From Sphingomonas abaci (GTDB taxonomy: Bacteria > Pseudomonadota > Alphaproteobacteria > Sphingomonadales > Sphingomonadaceae): a DNA stretch of 64,000 nt. The stretch lies in contig NZ_JACHNY010000001.1 in assembly GCF_014199625.1 (NCBI RefSeq), positions 868,001 through 932,000 on the forward strand, read 5' to 3'. The notes under the pieces are model-generated. The model saw only the letters and a program-made list of their open reading frames with translations, did no database searches and was not told where the DNA came from. Every line of letters starts with the position of its first letter. Position 1 is the first letter of the stretch. Positions 15,412 through 24,353 of this stretch are shown here, one piece after another. A program made the translations under genes and the position numbers.

Positions 15412-16701
15412 ATGGACCCGCATGAGATCCGCATCCTGCTGATCGGCCGCCCGGCGAGCGAACTGGACCGGGCCGCCGCGCTCGCCGCCCAGGCCGGTGC
15501 CGAGGTGGTGGTGGCGCATGACGAGACCACGGCGATGGCGACGATGCGCCGGGCGCATGTCGCTCTGGTCATGATCGACGTCGCGCTGGATGTCGCCGGC
15601 TTCATCGCCCAGCTCCGCGCCGAGCGGTTCGCGGTGCCGGTGCTGGCCTGCGGCGTCGATGCCCCGGCCGCGCTGGCGGTGGCGGCGATCCGCGCCGGAG
15701 CCGACGACTATGTGCCGCTGCCCCCCGAACTGGCGATGATCGCCGCCGCGCTGGCCGCCGCCGCCGAGCGGCCGGGATCGACCATCATCGGGCAGGACGC
15801 CGCCCTTCGCCGCGCGGTCGACTTCGCCGGGTCGATCGCGGCCGCGCGGATGCCGGTGCTGCTGACCGGCCCGGTCGGCGCGGGCAAGGCGCTGCTGGCG
15901 CGCACCATTCATGCGCAATCCGGGCGCCAGGGGCCGATGCTGACGGTCGAATGCGCGGGCGTGCCGGCCGATGTGCTCGAATCCGACCTGTTCGGGCACC
16001 AGGCCGGTGCGTTCCCCGAAGCGGTGGCCGATCGCTGCGGCAAGCTGGACGAAGCGCGCGGCGGCACGCTGTTCCTGCGCGACATCGACTGGCTGCCCGC
16101 CGCCCTCCAGGCGCGGCTCGCCATGGCGCTGGCCTCGGTGCCGTCGACCCGGTTGATCGCCTCCACCACCGCCGACCTGGCCGCCCTGGTCCGGGACGGG
16201 CGGTTCCGCGCCGACCTGGCGGCACGGCTGGACGCGGCGCGCATCGCGCTGCCGCCGCTTACCGAGCGCCTGCCCGACATCCCGCTTCTCGCCCATCATT
16301 TCGCCGCGCGTGTCGCCGCTACCGAAGGATTGCCGATGCGCCCCCTGACCGATGATGCGCTGTCGCTGCTGGCCGGCCACGGCTGGCCCGGCAATGTCGG
16401 CGAACTGGAGAACGTCGTCCGCCGCGCCGCCGTGCTGGCGCGCGACGAGCGGATCGGCGCGCTGGACCTGGTGCTGTCCGACGGCAGCCGCCTGTCGCCC
16501 GCGACCGATCCCTCCGACGGCATCGATCCGCTGGTCGGCCGCACCGTCGAGGAGGTGGAGCGCGCGCTGATCCTGAAGACGCTGGAGCGGTGCCGGGGCA
16601 ATCGCACCTCCGCCTCCAACATCCTGGGCATCTCGGTGCGGACGATGCGCAACAAGCTGAAGATCTTCATCGAGGCGGGCATTTCCGTCCCCGCCGCCTG
16701 A
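15412..16701 (+). CDS. flbD: FlbD-type flagellar regulator with degenerate AAA+ domain
   Basis: FlbD in Caulobacter binds ftr sites, activates sigma-54 flagellar promoters and represses fliF. The 429-aa product matches FlbD across its length: pseudo-receiver domain (1-110, with LACGVDA and YVPLPP, no Lys at the usual site), AAA+ domain (125-350) and a Fis-type HTH (about 372-420: LERCRGNRTSASNILGISVR). Walker A GPVGAGKA (153-160) is kept. The sigma-54 contact loop GAFTGA reads GAFPEA (199-204), the Walker B LDE reads LRD (222-224), and the sensor II Arg of GNVRELEN is Gly330. These changes argue against normal sigma-54 activation. GTG 15400 is an alternative start. Confidence 0.88.
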   Translation: MDPHEIRILLIGRPASELDRAAALAAQAGAEVVVAHDETTAMATMRRAHVALVMIDVALDVAGFIAQLRAERFAVPVLACGVDAPAALAVAAIRAGADDYVPLPPELAMIAAALAAAAERPGSTIIGQDAALRRAVDFAGSIAAARMPVLLTGPVGAGKALLARTIHAQSGRQGPMLTVECAGVPADVLESDLFGHQAGAFPEAVADRCGKLDEARGGTLFLRDIDWLPAALQARLAMALASVPSTRLIASTTADLAALVRDGRFRADLAARLDAARIALPPLTERLPDIPLLAHHFAARVAATEGLPMRPLTDDALSLLAGHGWPGNVGELENVVRRAAVLARDERIGALDLVLSDGSRLSPATDPSDGIDPLVGRTVEEVERALILKTLERCRGNRTSASNILGISVRTMRNKLKIFIEAGISVPAA

Positions 16702-16715
16702 CCGGACGATAGACG

Positions 16716-18794
16716 ATGCCGGCCCTCACCAATATTCTCCAGCGGATCGGCGCCAATCGCGACATGGCGCTCGCGATCGGCGTGGTCGCGATCATCGGGA
16801 TGCTCATCCTGCCGATGCCCGGCTGGATGCTCGATCTGGGCCTGGCCCTGTCGATCACCCTGTCGGTGATGATCCTGATGACCTCATTGTTCATCGACAA
16901 GCCGCTCCAGCTCTCCGCCTTCCCGACCATCCTGCTCATCTCGACCATGTTGCGGCTGGGCCTGAACCTCGCCTCGACCCGGCTGATCCTGGGTCACGGC
17001 CATGAGGGCGCGCATGCCGCCGGCGGCGTGATCGCGGCGTTCGGCGAGTTCCTGATCGGCGGCGAGACGGTGATCGGCCTGACGATCTTCATGATCCTGA
17101 TCGTCATCAACTTCGTCGTCATCACCAAGGGCGCGGGCCGCATCGCCGAAGTCGCGGCGCGGTTCAGCCTGGACGCGATGCCCGGCAAGCAGATGGCGAT
17201 CGACGCCGACCTGAACGCCGGCACGATCGACGAGACCCAGGCGCGCGAGCGGCGCAGCGAGGTCGAGCAGGAAAGCGGCTTCTATGGCGCCATGGACGGC
17301 GCGTCGAAGTTCGTGAAGGGCGACGCGGTCGCCGCCCTCCTCATCACCGCGATCAACGTGCTGGTCGGGCTGATCATGGGCGTGCTGGTCCACGGCGTGC
17401 CGCTGGCCGAGGCGTTCCACACCTATACGCTGCTGACCGTCGGCGATGGCCTGGTCAGCCAGATCCCCGCGCTGATCGTCTCCATCGCCGCCGGCCTGCT
17501 GGTCACCAAAGGCGGCGCGAGCGGCAAGACCGGCGCGGCGCTGGGCGATCAGCTCGGCCGCTATCCCAAGGCGTTCGGCATCGTCGCGGTGCTGCTGGGC
17601 GGGCTGGCGCTGATCCCGGGCCTGCCCTTCCTGCCCTTCGCGATCTTCGCCGGGCTGACCGGTTGGGCGGCGTGGAAGCTGGACAAGGACGCCAAGGCGA
17701 AGGTCGTGGCCGACCGGGCCAAGGAGATCGCCGCCACCGCCACCGAGGTCGCGCCGGAGGAACCGATCAGCCGCACGCTGGCGATCGACGCGGTTCGGAT
17801 CGAGATCGGCTATGCCCTGCTGCCGATGATCAACGACGAGCAGCGCGAGCCGCGCCTCGACGACCAGGTCCGCGCGCTGCGCCGGCAGATGGCGGCCGAT
17901 TACGGCTTCGTGCTGCCGGCGGTGCGGATCATCGACAATCTCGCGCTCAAGCCCAACGAATATGTCGTCCATATCAAGGAGACGGAGGCGGCGCGCGGCA
18001 CCATCCGGCTCGACCGGCTGCTGGTCATCAACCCCGACGACCATGGCCCGACCCTGCCGGGCGAGCCGACGCGCGAGCCGGTGTTCGGCCTGCCTGCGCT
18101 GTGGATCGACCGCGGCCTGCGCGACGAGGCGGGGATGCGCGGCCTGACCGTGGTCGATTGCGGCACGATCATCACCACTCATCTGACCGAGCTGGTGAAG
18201 GAGAATATCGCCGACCTGCTGAGCTATACCGAGACGCAGAAGCTGCTGAACGAAGTCCACAAGGAGTCCGAGAAGCTGGTGGCCGACATCGTGCCGACCA
18301 AGATCAGCGTGTCGGGCGTCCAGCGCATCCTCCAGAACCTCCTGTCCGAGGGCGTGTCGATCCGCGACATCCCGACGATCATGGAGGGGATCGCGGAAGC
18401 CGCGCCGGTCACCACCAACCTGACCCAGATCACCGAACATGTCCGCAGCCGCCTGGCCCGCCAGATCTCGGCGCAACAGGCGCGGGGCGGCGTGATCCCG
18501 GTCGTCACGCTGACCGGCGAATGGGACGAGGCGTTCGCGGAAAGCATCGTCGGGCATGGCGACGAGCGGCAGCTCGCGATGGCTCCGTCGCGCCTGCACG
18601 CCTTCCTGGCGGCGGTGCGCGACACGTTCGACCGGCTGGCGCAGGACGGCGAGATCCCCTGCCTGCTCACCAACCCGTCGATCCGACCCTTCGTCCGCTC
18701 GATCATCGAGCGTGCCCGGCCGGCCACCGTCGTGCTGTCGCAGACCGAAATTCATACCCGGGCGCGCATCCGCTCGCTGGGGACGGTCGGATGA
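16716..18794 (+). CDS. flhA: Flagellar export gate protein FlhA
   Basis: FlhA is the large membrane subunit of the flagellar type III export gate. The 692-aa product has eight predicted N-terminal membrane segments (about 20-330), the FHIPEP signature around RLGLNLASTRLIL, the conserved cytoplasmic loop with the key Asp in MAIDADLNAG, and a soluble C-terminal domain (about 350-690) that docks substrates. Length is typical. It begins 14 bases after flbD and is probably part of the same transcript. The ATG at 16716 has only a weak ribosome site. Confidence 0.97.
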   Translation: MPALTNILQRIGANRDMALAIGVVAIIGMLILPMPGWMLDLGLALSITLSVMILMTSLFIDKPLQLSAFPTILLISTMLRLGLNLASTRLILGHGHEGAHAAGGVIAAFGEFLIGGETVIGLTIFMILIVINFVVITKGAGRIAEVAARFSLDAMPGKQMAIDADLNAGTIDETQARERRSEVEQESGFYGAMDGASKFVKGDAVAALLITAINVLVGLIMGVLVHGVPLAEAFHTYTLLTVGDGLVSQIPALIVSIAAGLLVTKGGASGKTGAALGDQLGRYPKAFGIVAVLLGGLALIPGLPFLPFAIFAGLTGWAAWKLDKDAKAKVVADRAKEIAATATEVAPEEPISRTLAIDAVRIEIGYALLPMINDEQREPRLDDQVRALRRQMAADYGFVLPAVRIIDNLALKPNEYVVHIKETEAARGTIRLDRLLVINPDDHGPTLPGEPTREPVFGLPALWIDRGLRDEAGMRGLTVVDCGTIITTHLTELVKENIADLLSYTETQKLLNEVHKESEKLVADIVPTKISVSGVQRILQNLLSEGVSIRDIPTIMEGIAEAAPVTTNLTQITEHVRSRLARQISAQQARGGVIPVVTLTGEWDEAFAESIVGHGDERQLAMAPSRLHAFLAAVRDTFDRLAQDGEIPCLLTNPSIRPFVRSIIERARPATVVLSQTEIHTRARIRSLGTVG

Positions 18795-18823
18795 CCCGGT
18801 CCCTCCCCGCCCGGCCCCGCTAC

Positions 18824-18853
18824 CCCCTGCCCCGCTCCCCCCTGCCCCGCTCC
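18824..18853 (+). repeat. 15-bp tandem duplication between flhA and fliK
   Basis: CCCCTGCCCCGCTCC occurs twice without gap (18824-18838 and 18839-18853) in the 100-base spacer between flhA and fliK. It is C-rich and of unknown role, and may be a recent slippage event. Confidence 0.7.
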
Positions 18854-18894
18854 GCCGCACATGAATCGGGCACGTCTCGCCCCAGGAGGTCCGC

Positions 18895-20898
18895 ATGAAC
18901 GCGCTCAGCCCATTCTCCACGCTCATCGCCCCCGCGCCGGCGGGCCGGCCCGTCGCGGGCGCCGGACTGGTCGCGCCGATCGAGACGGTGGCCGCCCTGG
19001 ACGGCTTTGCCGGCTGGCTGCCGGCGGGCCTGGCCGCGACGACGTCGGCGAGCGGTGCCGTCGCCACCATGCTGACGGCCGCGCCGGCCCCGCGCGTCGC
19101 CCAGCCGTTGACGCCGCCCGCCACCGCCCTTGCGACGCCCCTGGTCTCGACCGCGATCGTCGGCACCGGGACCGCCGTCACGGCGGAGCCGGACCCGACA
19201 TCGGCGGCGACGCCGGCCGCGGAGCCGATCGTCGGCGCCGGACTCGCCGAATTGGCGACGCTCGTTCCGGCCCCGGCTCCCACATCGCCCCCCGTGGCGG
19301 CCCCCGCGGCGGCCCCCGCGGCGGCCACGCCGCCCGCTACGGCGCCGAATGGCAGCGCCAGCATCGCCGATCGGGCGGAGCTCGCCCGTGCCCCGGCGAC
19401 GCCGTCGGCCCCAAAACCGAACGGCGGCGTCGACACGGCCGGGCTGCGCCTGCCGCTGACCTCGATCGCCTCGCCGCCGGCGGACGGCGTCACGCCGCGC
19501 GGCTTCGTTCCGAAGACAATGCCGGTCGTTGGTGCCGGCCTGCCGGACCGGGGGACGGCGGACGTGCAACCCGTCATGATCGCCGCAACCGCAGCGGTGG
19601 CGGCGGCCGCCGCCCCGTCCGACGGCGTCGATCCGATGGCGGTCCCTGCCGCGCCCGCGGACGCGCCGGTTCCGGCGTCGGATGCGGGCTGGGCGACACC
19701 CGCGCCCGCCACCGACAGGACCAGCGATGGGGCCAGCAACGGCACCAGCAACGGGGACAGGGTCGCGGCCACGACGCGGCCGAACGGTCGCGTCGCCGTC
19801 CCGGCCGGCCAGCTCGTGACCGCCCGGGCGGCGATGGCCGATCCGGCGGCGATGGCCGATCCGGCGGCGCTGTCCGATCCGGCAGCGATCGTGGAGCCCG
19901 CCGAACCCGTCTCCAGCCCGGACGCGGACACCGCCAGCGCCGGTCGCAAGGAGCGGCTGGCGAAACGGGCGGACGCCATGTCCGCCGCCACGCCGGTCCT
20001 GCTGGCGGAAACCGGGCTTGTACCGCCGCCGGGTACGCCCGTCGCGGCCGGCATGGTGCCTGCTCCACAGGCCGGGAGCCCGGCCGATGACGGCGCGATG
20101 CCGGAGCGGGAAGCGCGCACGCGCCTGGCTGGCGGCCCGTCCACCGCCGCCCGGGTCCTGCCGGCATCTGCGTTGGTCGCCGGCCCAAGCGCCCCGATCG
20201 CGGCCGCAGGCGACGCGACCGACGCCGCGACCGCCGATGGCGCCACGATGGCCGGCGACGCCAGACCCGCCGCCAAGACCGTGACGACCGAACCCGCGAC
20301 ACCCGACCGCGCCACGGGCGAGGCCAAAGACCAGACGCCGGCCGCGCCCTCGTTCCGGGCGCAGGTCGACGCGGTGCAGCCGGCGGCGAAGCCCGTTCCC
20401 CCCCAATCCGCCACTGGCCAGCCCGCGCCGGCCGCCGTACCGGTCGCGCAGGCCAGCCATATCGGCCACGACACCGCCATCGCCATCGCCCGCCATGTCG
20501 CCCAGGACGGCGGCGAGTCGCTGACCATCCGCATCGCGCCCGCCGAACTCGGCCGGATCGAGGTGCGGCTGGCGTTCGACGATGGCGGCACGCTGCGCGC
20601 GACGGTGGCGGCCGACCAGCCCGCCTCGCTCGACCTGCTTCGCCGCGATACCGACTCGCTGGTCCGCGCGCTTGGCGACGCCGGGGTGCGCGCCGATTCG
20701 GACAGCCTGCGCTTCGACACCCGATCGGACGGCGGCGCAGGGGGCGGCTTCGCCTCACCGGGCCAATCCGGCGGCGGCGGCCAGGGTCGCCGCACCCCCT
20801 TTTCCGCTGGCCCGTACGCCACGCTGACCGCCGGTGACGAGCCGGCCGCCGAAACCCCGATGCTGTCGCCGCGCGGTCGCGTCGACCTGATGGCCTGA
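18895..20898 (+). CDS. fliK: Flagellar hook-length control protein FliK
   Basis: FliK measures hook length and switches export specificity. The 667-aa product is mostly low-complexity Ala/Pro/Thr, as in long FliK proteins, and ends with the conserved Flg_hook domain (about 525-605): ESLTIRIAPAELGRIEVRLAF, then LRATVAADQPASLDLLRRDTDSLVRAL. A 6-residue repeat MADPAA occurs in tandem near residues 315-330 (18-bp DNA repeat at about 19828-19886), so length may vary between strains. AGGAGG precedes the ATG. It is followed after 12 bases by flgD, its usual partner. Confidence 0.9.
   Translation: MNALSPFSTLIAPAPAGRPVAGAGLVAPIETVAALDGFAGWLPAGLAATTSASGAVATMLTAAPAPRVAQPLTPPATALATPLVSTAIVGTGTAVTAEPDPTSAATPAAEPIVGAGLAELATLVPAPAPTSPPVAAPAAAPAAATPPATAPNGSASIADRAELARAPATPSAPKPNGGVDTAGLRLPLTSIASPPADGVTPRGFVPKTMPVVGAGLPDRGTADVQPVMIAATAAVAAAAAPSDGVDPMAVPAAPADAPVPASDAGWATPAPATDRTSDGASNGTSNGDRVAATTRPNGRVAVPAGQLVTARAAMADPAAMADPAALSDPAAIVEPAEPVSSPDADTASAGRKERLAKRADAMSAATPVLLAETGLVPPPGTPVAAGMVPAPQAGSPADDGAMPEREARTRLAGGPSTAARVLPASALVAGPSAPIAAAGDATDAATADGATMAGDARPAAKTVTTEPATPDRATGEAKDQTPAAPSFRAQVDAVQPAAKPVPPQSATGQPAPAAVPVAQASHIGHDTAIAIARHVAQDGGESLTIRIAPAELGRIEVRLAFDDGGTLRATVAADQPASLDLLRRDTDSLVRALGDAGVRADSDSLRFDTRSDGGAGGGFASPGQSGGGGQGRRTPFSAGPYATLTAGDEPAAETPMLSPRGRVDLMA
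19828..19886 (+). repeat. In-frame 18-bp tandem repeat inside fliK
   Basis: Three successive 18-bp units encode AAMADP, AAMADP and AALSDP. The first two are identical at DNA level and the third has diverged. Slippage would add or remove six residues of the FliK linker without a frameshift. Confidence 0.75.
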
Positions 20899-20910
20899 GG
20901 AGCAACCGCC

Positions 20911-21618
20911 ATGACCATAGCCACCACCACCACCAACACCGGCCAGGCGGCCGGCGCCGCCACCGGCACCGACGCGCTGACGTCGGGCAAGACGGCCTCG
21001 GCCGATTTCAACCTGTTCCTGAAGCTACTGACCACCCAGGCGCAGAACCAGGACCCGCTGAATCCGACCGATGCGACCCAATATACCCAGCAGCTCGCGC
21101 AGTTTTCGCAGGTCGAGCAGTCGCTGCAACAGACCGGCACGCTGAAGGACATCCTGTCGCGCTTCAGCACGCAGGACCTATCATCCGCCGCCAATCTGAT
21201 CGGCCGCGAGGCGACGTTCGACAGCGACACGGTCGGGCTGACCAGCAAGAGCCCGGCGCGCTGGACCTACAGCAACAGCGGCATGACCGGACCGCTGACC
21301 GCGACGATCAAGGACGCCAGTGGCCGCACCGTCTCCACCCAGACGATCGACGACGACAGCGGCAGGGGCGAAGTGATCTGGACCGGCACGAAGAGCGACG
21401 GCAGCCAGGCGGCGGACGGCGCCTATACGCTGAGCGTGAAGGGTCAGGACAGCGGCGGCGTGACCGTGTCGGCGACGATCAACGCGATCGGCACCGTGGG
21501 CGACGTGCAATCGAAGGGCGGCGTCGTCACCGTCGGCATCAACGGCGCGCAGCTGCCGATGTCGTCGCTGATCCGCCTGACCGCCGCCCAGTCCGGTTCG
21601 ACCTCTGGATCGAGCTGA
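20911..21618 (+). CDS. flgD: Flagellar hook capping protein FlgD
   Basis: FlgD is the scaffold cap for hook assembly. The 235-aa product has the conserved N-terminal motif FLKLLTTQAQNQDPLNPTDATQYTQQLAQFSQVEQ (about 32-70), a linker, an FlgD Ig-like/tudor domain (IWTGTKSDGSQAADGAYTLSVKG) and a short Ser/Thr tail. GGAG lies just upstream and the gap to fliK is 12 bases. It is the last gene of the rightward flagellar block. An imperfect hairpin follows. Confidence 0.95.
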   Translation: MTIATTTTNTGQAAGAATGTDALTSGKTASADFNLFLKLLTTQAQNQDPLNPTDATQYTQQLAQFSQVEQSLQQTGTLKDILSRFSTQDLSSAANLIGREATFDSDTVGLTSKSPARWTYSNSGMTGPLTATIKDASGRTVSTQTIDDDSGRGEVIWTGTKSDGSQAADGAYTLSVKGQDSGGVTVSATINAIGTVGDVQSKGGVVTVGINGAQLPMSSLIRLTAAQSGSTSGSS

Positions 21619-21644
21619 CCCTGGTCCGCCGGACCTCTGCCAAT

Positions 21645-21681
21645 GTCCACCATAGGGCCCCGCCGCGCGCCGGGGGTGGAC
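21645..21681 (+). terminator. Imperfect hairpin after flgD
   Basis: GTCCAC (21645-21650) pairs with GTGGAC (21676-21681), and CCCCG with CGGGG inside it, with a 7-base bulge on the left arm. It lies 27 bases after the flgD stop. The rest of the 225-base spacer shows no gene. No U-run follows, so the terminator assignment is tentative. Confidence 0.4.
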
Positions 21682-21843
21682 GCTGATGGAGTGGCGCGTC
21701 GACGTTCGCCAAGGCCCGCTCGACTGGGATGGGGCGGGCCCTGGGCCGCTGTGACGATTGCCGGCCACGCACGCAGGACCGTCGCCAGCCATGCCGCGCG
21801 AGGCCGTTGAGCGACCGGGGGACACGCGCCTATAGCGGCGGCC

Positions 21844-24267
21844 ATGTTCCCGCGTCCGGTCGCCGCCCGCCTCTTGTCCCTCGCCCTTGTGGCGCTGGCC
21901 CCGGCGTCCCCCGTGCTGGCGGAGACCGCACCCTTCGACCTGCAGGGGCCGGTGCTGAAGGTGACGGTGACGCGCGGCGGCGTGACGTTGCCGATCGCGC
22001 AGGTGCCCGACCTGGCGGCAGGCGACACGCTCCACATCGCCGCCGCGCTGCCCGGCGATCAGTCGACCCATTATCTGCTGGTCGGCGGCTTCCTGCGCGG
22101 CGCGACCAACCCGCCGCCCAAGGCCTGGTTCACCAGCGCCGAAACGTGGAAGAACAAGCGCGACACGCTGACGCTGACCGTGCCCAAGGGCGCGCGCCAG
22201 GCGCTGGTGTTCCTGGCCCCCCGGACCGGCGGCGACTTCGCGACGCTGACCGGCGCGGTGCGCGGCCGGCCGGGCGCCTTCGTCCGCGCGGTGCAGGACC
22301 TGAACCAGGCGGCGCTCGACCGGTCGCGGCTCGACGCGTTCCTGGCCGGCATCCGGCGCGGCGACGCCGTCGGGCCTGACCGGCTCAGCACCGTCTCGCC
22401 GCTTCTCGCGCGCAGCCTCGCGATCAAGTTCGACAGCGGCTGCCTGCTCAAGCAGCCCGATCTCCAGGCCGCCTGCCTGACCCAGGGGCGCGACTCGCTG
22501 GTGCTCGCCGATGGCCACAGCGCCTCGCTGGCGGAGACGCTGAGCGGCACGCCGACCGACCTGGCGCTGCAGGTCGCCGCGACGCCACAGGGCGGCTATG
22601 GCTATTACAGCCCCTATATCGGCGTGGTCCGCGACGTGGCGCGCATCCTGGGCGCGTTCCAGACCGCGCAATTCCAGTACATACCCGCGCTCGGCCTCTA
22701 TCAGGACGATCGCATCGCGTTGCTGCTCAACGCCGTGCCCTCCTTCGCCAAACCGCAATCGGTGATGGTCGCGGCGCTGCCGCCGATCGAGACGCCGCTG
22801 CCGCCGCCGCTGCGCCTCGCCGATCCGGGCGCGACCCTGTGCGCCGGCCGACCCGGCCTGTTGCTGCCGGTGGAGGGGGCGCCGCTGATCTATTCCACCG
22901 GCTATGCGCGCAACATGGCGCTGCGGCTGAAGGATCGCAGCGGCCGCGACCTGGAGATCCCGGTCGCCGCCGACCCGGAACAGGGTGGCTATGTCGTCGC
23001 CGGCACCGGCCTGGCCACCGCCGACCTGGCCGCGGCGAGCGAGGGCGTGTTGCACGGCGTCTGGGGGTTCACGCCGTTCGACGGTCCGCGCGTCCGGCTG
23101 GTCAAGGCCGGCGCGGCCTGGGGGATCGCGCAAGACGGGTCGGCGGTGGTCGGCCGCGACAATGCGATCACGCTGACCGGCGGCGCGAGCCCTTGCGTCG
23201 CCGACGTCTCGGTCCGCCTGCCCTCCGGCGCGACGCGGACGCTGGCCTGGGACGCGGCCGGCACCGACCGGCTGACGGTGAAGCTGCCGCTCGCCGGGGT
23301 CGATCCGGGCGCGCTGACCCTGCTGGTCCGCCATTATGGCGAGGCTGAGCCGCAGCGCTTGGCCGTCCAGGCGCTGGCCGAGGCGGGGCGGGTCGACGGC
23401 TTCACGCTCCATGCCGGCGACCGGACGGGGGTGCTGAGCGGCACGCGGCTCGACATGGTGGCGACGCTCGACCTGGGCGGCACGATCTTCCGCCCGGCGG
23501 GCTTGCGCCGGGTCGGCGACGGCGACCAGCTTGACCTCGCCACCGATACCGCGCCTTCGCTCACCGAAGGTGCGGCCAGGACCGCGCGGGTCCGCCTGGT
23601 CGACGGCCGCACGCTGACGACCCGCGCCACGGTGACGGCGGCGCGGCCCGCCTATATGGTGATCGCGCGCAACGCCGAGCGGACCGGGCCGGCCGCCCCC
23701 GTCCCCTTGCTGCTCGCCGGCGCCGATGCGGTGGCGCAGGACGCGCGGCTGACCGTGTCGCTGCGCGCCGAGGGCGCGGCGGGCTTCGCCGGCACCGAGA
23801 CGATCGAACTCGTGACCGCGCAAGCCCGGCCGCCCGTCCGGCTCGACGCGGCGAATGGCGGGCTCAGCCTGCAATCGGACCGGGTCGCGATCGTGACCCT
23901 GCATCCGGGCGCGCTGCTCGGCCCCACCGCCTATGGCCCGTTGCGCCTGCGCGTGGTGAGGGACGGGGTGGCGAGCGACTGGCTACCGGTCGGCACGCTC
24001 GTCCGCCTTCCGGTGCTGACCGGGTTCACCTGCGCCGCCGACGGCCCCTGCCGACTGTCCGGGCGCGACCTGTATCTCGCGGCCTCGGTCCAGTCGGGCA
24101 GCGCCAGCGTGCCGGTGCCGGACGGCTTCACCGGCAGCGCGATCGAGGTGCCGCCCCCCGGCGACGGCACGCTGGTCGTCCAGCTCCGCGACGCGCCCGA
24201 CCAGCGCGCCACCGCCACCGTGCCGACCGGGCCGGATCGTCCCACCCGACCGGCAGCGCCGGGCTGA
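21844..24267 (+). CDS. Large secreted protein of unknown function, 807 aa
   Basis: I do not recognise a family. Residues 1-26 form a Sec signal peptide (RLLSLALVALAPASPVLA, cut near AETAP). The mature part is rich in beta-forming stretches and contains four Cys in loops (GCLLKQPDLQAAC, GATLCAGR, GASPCVAD, FTCAADGPC), suggesting an extracytoplasmic, disulphide-bonded multi-domain protein. No lipobox or C-terminal anchor is visible. Residues about 20-150 look like a domain acting on ligands or surface polymers, but no catalytic motif stands out. It starts 225 bases after flgD and probably has its own promoter (CCTATAG just upstream). Confidence 0.7.
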   Translation: MFPRPVAARLLSLALVALAPASPVLAETAPFDLQGPVLKVTVTRGGVTLPIAQVPDLAAGDTLHIAAALPGDQSTHYLLVGGFLRGATNPPPKAWFTSAETWKNKRDTLTLTVPKGARQALVFLAPRTGGDFATLTGAVRGRPGAFVRAVQDLNQAALDRSRLDAFLAGIRRGDAVGPDRLSTVSPLLARSLAIKFDSGCLLKQPDLQAACLTQGRDSLVLADGHSASLAETLSGTPTDLALQVAATPQGGYGYYSPYIGVVRDVARILGAFQTAQFQYIPALGLYQDDRIALLLNAVPSFAKPQSVMVAALPPIETPLPPPLRLADPGATLCAGRPGLLLPVEGAPLIYSTGYARNMALRLKDRSGRDLEIPVAADPEQGGYVVAGTGLATADLAAASEGVLHGVWGFTPFDGPRVRLVKAGAAWGIAQDGSAVVGRDNAITLTGGASPCVADVSVRLPSGATRTLAWDAAGTDRLTVKLPLAGVDPGALTLLVRHYGEAEPQRLAVQALAEAGRVDGFTLHAGDRTGVLSGTRLDMVATLDLGGTIFRPAGLRRVGDGDQLDLATDTAPSLTEGAARTARVRLVDGRTLTTRATVTAARPAYMVIARNAERTGPAAPVPLLLAGADAVAQDARLTVSLRAEGAAGFAGTETIELVTAQARPPVRLDAANGGLSLQSDRVAIVTLHPGALLGPTAYGPLRLRVVRDGVASDWLPVGTLVRLPVLTGFTCAADGPCRLSGRDLYLAASVQSGSASVPVPDGFTGSAIEVPPPGDGTLVVQLRDAPDQRATATVPTGPDRPTRPAAPG

Positions 24268-24284
24268 TCTACATCACTTCTTAT

Positions 24285-24299
24285 TGCAATTGATTTTCA
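24285..24299 (+). promoter_or_regulatory. Fur-box-like sequence before the TonB receptor
   Basis: TGCAATTGATTTTCA matches the 7-1-7 Fur pattern TGATAAT-N-ATTATCA at about 11 of 15 positions. It is an AT-rich island in a GC-rich region, 55 bases upstream of the receptor start. Iron-dependent repression is inferred. Confidence 0.5.
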
Positions 24300-24353
24300 A
24301 CATTAGTATCACCGCCGAACGGACCGGGCAACGGTCGTTCGGGGGATATCGGG

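Noticed and set aside
16884-21248. 1454-codon open frame antisense to flhA, fliK and flgD
   Set aside because: High-GC coding strands often leave the opposite strand open. The product is low-complexity and shows no domain, while the plus-strand genes are well recognised.
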